From positions 37,308 through 101,307 of the forward strand of contig WRAF01000003.1 in the NCBI GenBank assembly GCA_009780325.1: DNA of 64,000 nucleotides. Reading direction: 5' to 3'. The DNA comes from Bacillota bacterium. GTDB taxonomy: Bacteria > Bacillota > Clostridia > Christensenellales > Pumilibacteraceae. The translations under genes were made by a program, and so were the position numbers. Under the pieces are notes generated by a model. That model saw nothing but the letters and a program-made list of their open reading frames with translations. It was not told the DNA's origin and did not search any database. This document shows positions 63,572 to 64,000 of this stretch, piece after piece. Within the stretch, counting starts at the first letter, position 1, and each line of letters starts with the position of its first letter.

Positions 63572-63628
63572 ATATGTCTAAATTATTCACATATGTCTAA
63601 ATTATTCACATATGTCTAAATTATTTAC
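63572..63628. repeat. Three tandem 19-bp iteron-like repeats
   Basis: ATATGTCTAAATTATTCAC occurs three times without spacers (63572-63590, 63591-63609, 63610-63628; the third ends TTTAC). A looser copy, TTTGTCTAAAAAATTCAC, lies at about 63779-63796. They lie between the repressor and the Rhs-like gene and may be binding sites for a repressor or replication initiator. Confidence 0.9.
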
Positions 63629-63818
63629 CACAAAGGCATAGATATACAGTGATTTTGAGAGAAAACATATAAATTGTTAAAATAATTTTCAAATCACCCC
63701 TTAAATCATTTGACATATGTTAGAAAAATAAACTATTATATCAAAAATGTTTGTGAAATTAGCAATATGTAAAATATATTTGTCTAAAAAATTCACAAAA
63801 ATTCTAAAATATTTTTAA

Positions 63819-63842
63819 TTGTTGACATACAGTTGTCAACAA
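63819..63842. promoter_or_regulatory. Operator-like palindrome before the Rhs-like gene
   Basis: TTGTTGACA and TGTCAACAA form perfect 9-bp arms around TACAGT. The left arm contains TTGACA, a -35-like box, and TATAAT and TATAGT boxes follow at 63851 and 63858, though spacing is not ideal. It fits the site of a dimeric helix-turn-helix repressor. Confidence 0.65.
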
Positions 63843-63888
63843 TAGGATGTTATAATATATAGTATAAACAAAAAACAAGGAGAAAAAC

Positions 63889-64000
63889 GTGGACAACAGC
63901 AGAATAAACCAATCGCAACTAAATTACAATTGTGGCGCGGGCGAGGCAAGTGTAAACTTGCGAACAGGCAGAATGCTTTTTGATCACCCAATAATGAGTG
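63889..64000 (+). CDS. Start of a large Rhs/YD-repeat-like protein (partial)
   Basis: AAGGAG lies six bases before a GTG start, and the frame stays open to the window edge (37 residues). CGAGEASVNLRTGRMLFDHP matches the opening of Rhs/YD-repeat surface or toxin-delivery proteins (GEASVNLATGR in typical members). No signal peptide is seen. The gene lies downstream of the repeat array and palindrome, so it may be repressed by the CI-like protein. The orphan toxin/immunity pair at 60.6-61.5 kb may derive from a relative of this gene. Confidence 0.65.
   Translation, partial: MDNSRINQSQLNYNCGAGEASVNLRTGRMLFDHPIMS

Noticed and set aside
63572..63628. CRISPR array
   Set aside because: The repeats abut with no spacers, there are only three copies and no cas gene is near.
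1..64000. Reassigned stop codon (UGA as Trp/Gly)
   Set aside because: UGA ends several conserved genes at the expected place (plsC, spoIIIAG, folD), so the standard bacterial code is used.

Overview
The window comes from an AT-rich, endospore-forming member of the Bacillota, most like the uncultivated low-GC Clostridia of animal guts. The evidence is a complete spoIIIA operon, spoIVB, spoIVFB, spoIIGA-sigE, sigG, spoIVA, a YlmC/YmxH protein, a V/A-type ATPase and Clostridia-like gene order. TGA works as a stop, so the standard bacterial code applies. The exact lineage cannot be fixed from sequence alone.

Layout. 0-5.3 kb: the tail of a probable cytidylate kinase gene, plsC, nfo, a large lipoprotein of unknown role, an M24 peptidase and efp. 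5.6-21.3 kb: the sporulation/housekeeping block spoIIIAA-AH, an Asp23 protein, a DUF1284-NusB fusion, folD, xseA, xseB, ispA, dxs, nadK, argR, recN and spoIVB, nearly all on the plus strand. The expected tlyA and spo0A are missing from it. 21.3-31.2 kb: an EamA transporter, comF, thrS, a small metallothionein-like gene with a Cys-tailed regulator, minD, minE, spoIVFB, murA (minus) and spoIIGA-sigE.

31.2-47.4 kb: this stretch separates sigE from sigG, which are normally adjacent. It holds an uncharacterised gene with a decayed FtsK-gamma-like partner, a nine-gene V/A-ATPase operon (minus) whose K subunit keeps Na+-site residues, an OFA transporter and a cation P-type ATPase behind a structured leader, a TPR protein, and an inverted sigG. 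47.5-58.6 kb: ylmC-like, nrdR, an RluA-type synthase, a membrane cyclophilin, a DUF1614-like protein, der, plsY, an AbiH-like defence gene (minus), spoIVA, then yraN, rnhB and rbgA (minus).

59-64 kb is an accessory region behind a tRNA-Arg(UCU) gene. It contains a small protein with an ATPase, an orphan Rhs toxin tail with a likely immunity gene, diverged intergenic repeats, a HEPN-motif protein, a LexA/CI-like repressor, an iteron-like array with an operator-like palindrome, and the start of a new Rhs-like gene cut by the window edge.

The best candidates for something undescribed are the metallothionein/regulator pair (25.4-25.8 kb), a set of starts lying 6-9 bases downstream of a -10 box without a Shine-Dalgarno (predicted leaderless mRNAs, including thrS, der and murA), the DUF1284-NusB fusion, the ATPase leader RNA, and the toxin/HEPN/repressor island at the 3' end.
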